From: an uncultured Devosia sp.
GTDB lineage: Bacteria; Pseudomonadota; Alphaproteobacteria; Rhizobiales; Devosiaceae
Direction of reading: 5' to 3'
DNA length: 8,086 bases
Assembly (NCBI GenBank): GCA_946481445.1
Contig: CAMLOA010000065.1
Span: forward strand, 1 to 8,086
A model generated the notes under the pieces. It did no database searches. It was given only the letters and a program-made list of their open reading frames with translations, and was not told where the DNA came from. Positions 5,894 to 8,086 of this stretch are shown here, piece by piece; the first letter of the stretch is position 1; every line of letters starts with the position of its first letter. The position numbers were made by a program, and so were the translations under genes.

Positions 5894-6340
5894 CTAGAGT
5901 TTTTCGCCGGGCAGCCGGCTGGCCTGCCGTATCCAGTGCACCAACTGCGCCTCCTCGCGGGGGTCGTCCTCGTGGATATCGAGATAGCGCACATCGGGAT
6001 GCTTGGATGGTTTGGGCGGCGGCGGGTCGAGATGGGCACCGTTGAGGAAGGTCAGCTTCACGTAGCGCGCAAACACATGCATGCTCAGGAAATAGGTGCC
6101 GTCTGCCTTGCCATAGAATGGCGAGTTCCACTTCACCGCCTTGCTGACATCGGGCACTTCCCGGCTGACCAGGTCGTCGATCCAGCGTCCCACCGCGCTC
6201 TTCCAGCCCGGCATGGCGGCAATATAGGCATCGACGGGTTCCTGCCCGTATCCCTTGGCGATCTGCGGATTGCCACCCGAGAGCAGCACCGGGCCGCCGT
6301 CCGCCGGCTTCCCTGGCGGCTTATGTCCCTTGCCGGCCAT
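5894..6340 (-). CDS. DUF1801 domain-containing protein (long paralogue)
   Basis: From ATG 6340 the protein has 148 residues. A Lys/Gly/Pro-rich, probably disordered N-terminus (about 1-20) precedes the DUF1801 core: VDAYIAAMPGWKSAVGRWIDDLV, AVKWNSPFYG, then FLSMHVFARYVKLTFLNGAHLDPPPPKPS, and a C-terminal RYLDIHEDD...LVHWIRQAS helix. Function is unknown for the family. An alternative start is GTG 6349 (adding MPE), which would overlap the upstream gene by 8 bases; the ATG instead lies one base after that gene's stop (TGAAATG), favouring termination-reinitiation. Neither has a clear ribosome site. It is more than 20 residues longer than its paralogue and only distantly similar, so the two may bind different partners. 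Confidence 0.86.
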   Translation of the reverse strand: MAGKGHKPPGKPADGGPVLLSGGNPQIAKGYGQEPVDAYIAAMPGWKSAVGRWIDDLVSREVPDVSKAVKWNSPFYGKADGTYFLSMHVFARYVKLTFLNGAHLDPPPPKPSKHPDVRYLDIHEDDPREEAQLVHWIRQASRLPGEKL

Positions 6341-6341
6341 T

Positions 6342-6551
6342 TCAGGCACCGGCCCGGCGCTTGGCCAGGTAGGGTTGGAAGAACATGTAGAGCCCGGTGG
6401 CCAGCAACAGCACGAGGGGCACCAGGGTCAGCCCGCCCACCCACAGGGCGATATCGCCGCGCCCCATCACCGCGAAATTGGCAATTACGAACAGGGTGAA
6501 GGTCATCGAGAGCCAGCGGTGGCTCCGGCGGATCAGTGTGCTCAAATTCAT
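6342..6551 (-). CDS. Small inner-membrane protein with two transmembrane helices
   Basis: I do not recognise a named family for this 69-residue protein. It has a short amphipathic basic start (MNLSTLIRRSHRW), a first hydrophobic helix about 13-30, a short MGRGD turn, a second helix about 34-58 (LWVGGLTLVPLVLLLATGLYMFF), and a basic tail (YLAKRRAGA). By the positive-inside rule both ends should be cytoplasmic. The ATG at 6551 overlaps the stop of the ArsR gene as ATGA, so translation is coupled to the regulator, and its own stop abuts the next gene. The coupling on both sides argues that it is a real gene in spite of its size. A role as membrane partner of the ArsR-controlled proteins is possible but unproven. 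Confidence 0.8.
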   Translation of the reverse strand: MNLSTLIRRSHRWLSMTFTLFVIANFAVMGRGDIALWVGGLTLVPLVLLLATGLYMFFQPYLAKRRAGA

Positions 6552-6883
6552 TGGTCCATCCTCTTCAGCAAATTTTCCAGGTCATCGAACCGCCTGTTCC
6601 AGAAATCGGTCATGTCGCGGGTCCAGTCGGCCAACGGTGCCAGCGCGCCGACTTCAGCGCTGTAGTGGGTCTGCCGCCCCTCGTGCCGGTCCTTTACCAG
6701 CCCTGCCTGCTTGAGCACGATCAGGTGCTTGGACACTGTGGGCTGGGCTACCCCGGCCCGGGCCGTCAAAGCCCCCACCGTCTGTTCACCCTCGCGGCAC
6801 AGATGCTCGAAGATCGACCGCCGGGTGGGGTCGGCCAGGGAGCGGAACAGGGCATCGTGCTGGTCAGTGTTCAATTCATTCAC
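6548..6883 (-). CDS. ArsR/SmtB-family HTH transcriptional regulator
   Basis: This 111-residue winged-helix protein is the first gene of the minus-strand operon. The ADPTRRSIFEHLCREGEQTVGAL segment (17-39) and the recognition helix in VAQPTVSKHLIVLKQAGLV (45-63) are typical, followed by the beta-wing (KDRHEGRQTHYSAE). The ELCVCD-type metal site of true ArsR/SmtB sensors is absent; the single Cys29 lies in an unrelated position. It belongs with the metal-independent ArsR proteins often encoded next to AHSA1/SRPBCC genes. The C-terminal helix (WTRDMTDFWNRRFDDLENLLKRMD) probably forms the dimer interface. The start is GTG 6883; an ATG at 6879 is out of frame. There is no Shine-Dalgarno sequence and the predicted leader is only about a dozen bases. 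It probably represses its own operon. Confidence 0.9.
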   Translation of the reverse strand: MNELNTDQHDALFRSLADPTRRSIFEHLCREGEQTVGALTARAGVAQPTVSKHLIVLKQAGLVKDRHEGRQTHYSAEVGALAPLADWTRDMTDFWNRRFDDLENLLKRMDQ

Positions 6884-6887
6884 CGTT

Positions 6888-6929
6888 GGCTATGGATCGA
6901 ACCTATAGCCACCGAGCTATGAATGTCAA
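6888..6929 (-). promoter_or_regulatory. Promoter and probable ArsR operator of the five-gene operon
   Basis: On the minus strand TTGACA (6929-6924) and TATAGG (6907-6902) are separated by 16 bases, a good sigma-70-type promoter. Three related half-sites surround the -10: ATAGC (6920-6916), GGCTAT (6910-6905) and ATAGCC (6893-6888). The first two form ATAGC-N6-GCTAT between -35 and -10; the second and third form GGCTAT-N11-ATAGCC across -10 and the start site. Binding there would block RNA polymerase, fitting autorepression by the adjacent ArsR protein. Confidence 0.65.
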
Positions 6930-6973
6930 CAGCCTTGTTCAGGCAGCCGAGGTGACACCGGAATGCAGGAAAG

Positions 6974-6995
6974 CCTTCCCGCTCCTGCGGGAAGG
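6974..6995 (-). terminator. Hairpin downstream of aroC
   Basis: CCTTCCCGC (6974-6982) and GCGGGAAGG (6987-6995) form a perfect 9-base stem with a four-base loop, 25 bases after the aroC stop. On the minus strand it is followed by GCTTTCC, only a weak T-run, so termination would be intrinsic but imperfect or Rho-assisted. It separates aroC from the ArsR operon promoter. The rest of the 6930-7019 gap shows no gene. Confidence 0.55.
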
Positions 6996-7019
6996 AAAAT
7001 CGCGGGAAAAGCGGGGAAT

Positions 7020-8086
7020 CTAGTTCCGCTCGAACCCCACTGCGCCCTCGCGCCCGGTCTGGCCGCGATGGCGCAGATAGTGGTCGGCCAGGACCAGGGC
7101 CATCATCGCCTCGCCCACCGGCACGGCGCGGATGCCGACGCAGGGATCGTGCCGCCCCTTGGTGATGATCTCGGTGTCCTGGTTGCTGGTGGTGACCGTG
7201 TGGCGCGGCGTCAGGATCGACGAGGTCGGCTTGACTGCGAACCGGCATACGATCGGATCGCCATTGGAAATGCCGCCCAGTATGCCGCCCGCGTGGTTGG
7301 AGAGGAAATAGGGCCTGCCCTCGCCCGCCCGCATCTGGTCGGCATTGTCGACGCCCGTGAGGCTCGCGGCCTCGAAGCCAGCGCCGATTTCCACCGCCTT
7401 GACGGCATTGATGCTCATCATGGCCGAAGCCAGGTCGGCGCTGAGCTTGCCGTAGATCGGGGCGCCCCAGCCGGCGGGCACGCCCTCGGCAACCACCTCG
7501 ATCACCGCACCGACCGAATTGCCATCCTTGCGAATACCGTCGAGATAATCGGCCCAGCGTTCCGCCGCCTTGGCGTCGGCGCAGAAGAACGGGTTCTGGT
7601 CGACCTGGTCCCAGTCAAAATTGCCGTAGTCGATCCTGTGCGGTCCCACCTGCACCAGGCTCGCGCGCACCGTCACGCCAGTCAGCACCTGCCGGGCCAC
7701 CGCGCCCGCGGCCACGCGCGCCGCCGTCTCGCGCGCCGAGGAGCGCCCGCCGCCGCGATAGTCGCGCAGCCCGTATTTCTGGTCATAGGTATAGTCCGCG
7801 TGCCCCGGGCGGTACTTGTCGCGGATCTCCGCATAATCCTTGGAGCGCTGATCGGTGTTCTCGATCATCAGCGAGATCGGCGTACCGGTCGTGCGCGGAC
7901 CATCGGTGCGCTCGTCCTCGAACACGCCGGAAAGAATCTTGACCTCATCCGCCTCGCGGCGTTGCGTGGTGTACTTGCTCTGTCCCGGCTTGCGGCGGTC
8001 GAGGTCGCGCTGGATCATCTCGGGCGTCAGCAGCAGGCCCGGCGGGCAGCCATCCACCACTACGCCCAGCGCGGGCCCATGGCTCT
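7020..8086 (-). CDS. aroC: Chorismate synthase, lacking only the N-terminal residues at the window edge
   Basis: AroC converts 5-enolpyruvylshikimate 3-phosphate to chorismate, the last step of the shikimate pathway, using reduced FMN that is not consumed. The frame is open to the right edge and reads (E)[16 protein letters not shown], the first family signature, so the start lies beyond the window by about 17 residues (by comparison with remembered AroC N-termini). A GTG at 8060 lies inside this signature and is not the start. The second signature appears as [24 protein letters not shown], and the third as [26 protein letters not shown] near the C-terminus. [19 protein letters not shown], part of the flavin/substrate site, is also intact. 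The visible part is about 354 residues, so total length is normal for the family (about 360-370). The stop is TAG 7022-7020. I see no damage. Confidence 0.96.
   Translation of the reverse strand, partial: SHGPALGVVVDGCPPGLLLTPEMIQRDLDRRKPGQSKYTTQRREADEVKILSGVFEDERTDGPRTTGTPISLMIENTDQRSKDYAEIRDKYRPGHADYTYDQKYGLRDYRGGGRSSARETAARVAAGAVARQVLTGVTVRASLVQVGPHRIDYGNFDWDQVDQNPFFCADAKAAERWADYLDGIRKDGNSVGAVIEVVAEGVPAGWGAPIYGKLSADLASAMMSINAVKAVEIGAGFEAASLTGVDNADQMRAGEGRPYFLSNHAGGILGGISNGDPIVCRFAVKPTSSILTPRHTVTTSNQDTEIITKGRHDPCVGIRAVPVGEAMMALVLADHYLRHRGQTGREGAVGFERN

Noticed and set aside
5276..6499. Plus-strand open frame of 407 codons opposite the SRPBCC and DUF1801 genes
   Set aside because: It is antisense to at least three genes with recognisable motifs, coupled starts and ribosome sites; it has no domain signature of its own.
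8058..8060. GTG at 8060 as the start of aroC
   Set aside because: The frame continues to the window edge and encodes the conserved SHGPALG part of the first chorismate synthase signature, so the true start lies outside.

Overview
The window looks like chromosomal DNA of a GC-rich alphaproteobacterium, most likely Hyphomicrobiales (Rhizobiales), with a Devosia-like relative as my best guess. The basis is the strong G/C third-position bias, long antisense shadow frames, the pdxH/J-protein divergent pair, the deacetylase-xseB...tlyA run, and GC-rich palindromic repeats between genes. The taxonomic guess is inference from remembered gene orders, not a search result.

Layout, left to right. (1) The first 110 bases hold the N-terminus of pdxH on the minus strand, divergent from a zinc-finger-less J-domain chaperone (206-1168, plus). 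(2) Convergent to the J-protein is a two-domain Sua5-type threonylcarbamoyl-AMP synthase (1209-2165, minus); a hairpin lies between the two stops. (3) A plus-strand run from 2234 to 4874 encodes a histone-deacetylase-fold amidohydrolase, xseB, a membrane-anchored SCO-type copper/thiol protein and a TlyA-type rRNA methyltransferase. Short gaps and a GTGA overlap suggest an operon or two nested ones. (4) A convergent intergenic stretch (about 4875-5122) is filled with GC-rich palindromic repeats, two of which lie in inverted orientation. The right-hand one runs into the last gene of the next operon. (5) A tight minus-strand operon (6883 down to 5083) encodes an ArsR-type repressor, a two-helix membrane protein, two divergent DUF1801 proteins and a SRPBCC/AHSA1 protein whose normal C-terminal helix is replaced by repeat-derived codons. 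It starts from a good sigma-70-like promoter whose -10 lies among inverted ATAGC/GCTAT half-sites, a likely ArsR operator. (6) The window ends inside aroC (chorismate synthase, minus), missing only about 17 N-terminal residues.

Most genes are ordinary housekeeping functions: vitamin B6 salvage, t6A tRNA modification, DNA repair, rRNA methylation, aromatic amino-acid biosynthesis. The least understood part is the ArsR-controlled five-gene operon; its function is not evident from sequence. No tRNA, rRNA, CRISPR array, transposase or phage gene was seen.
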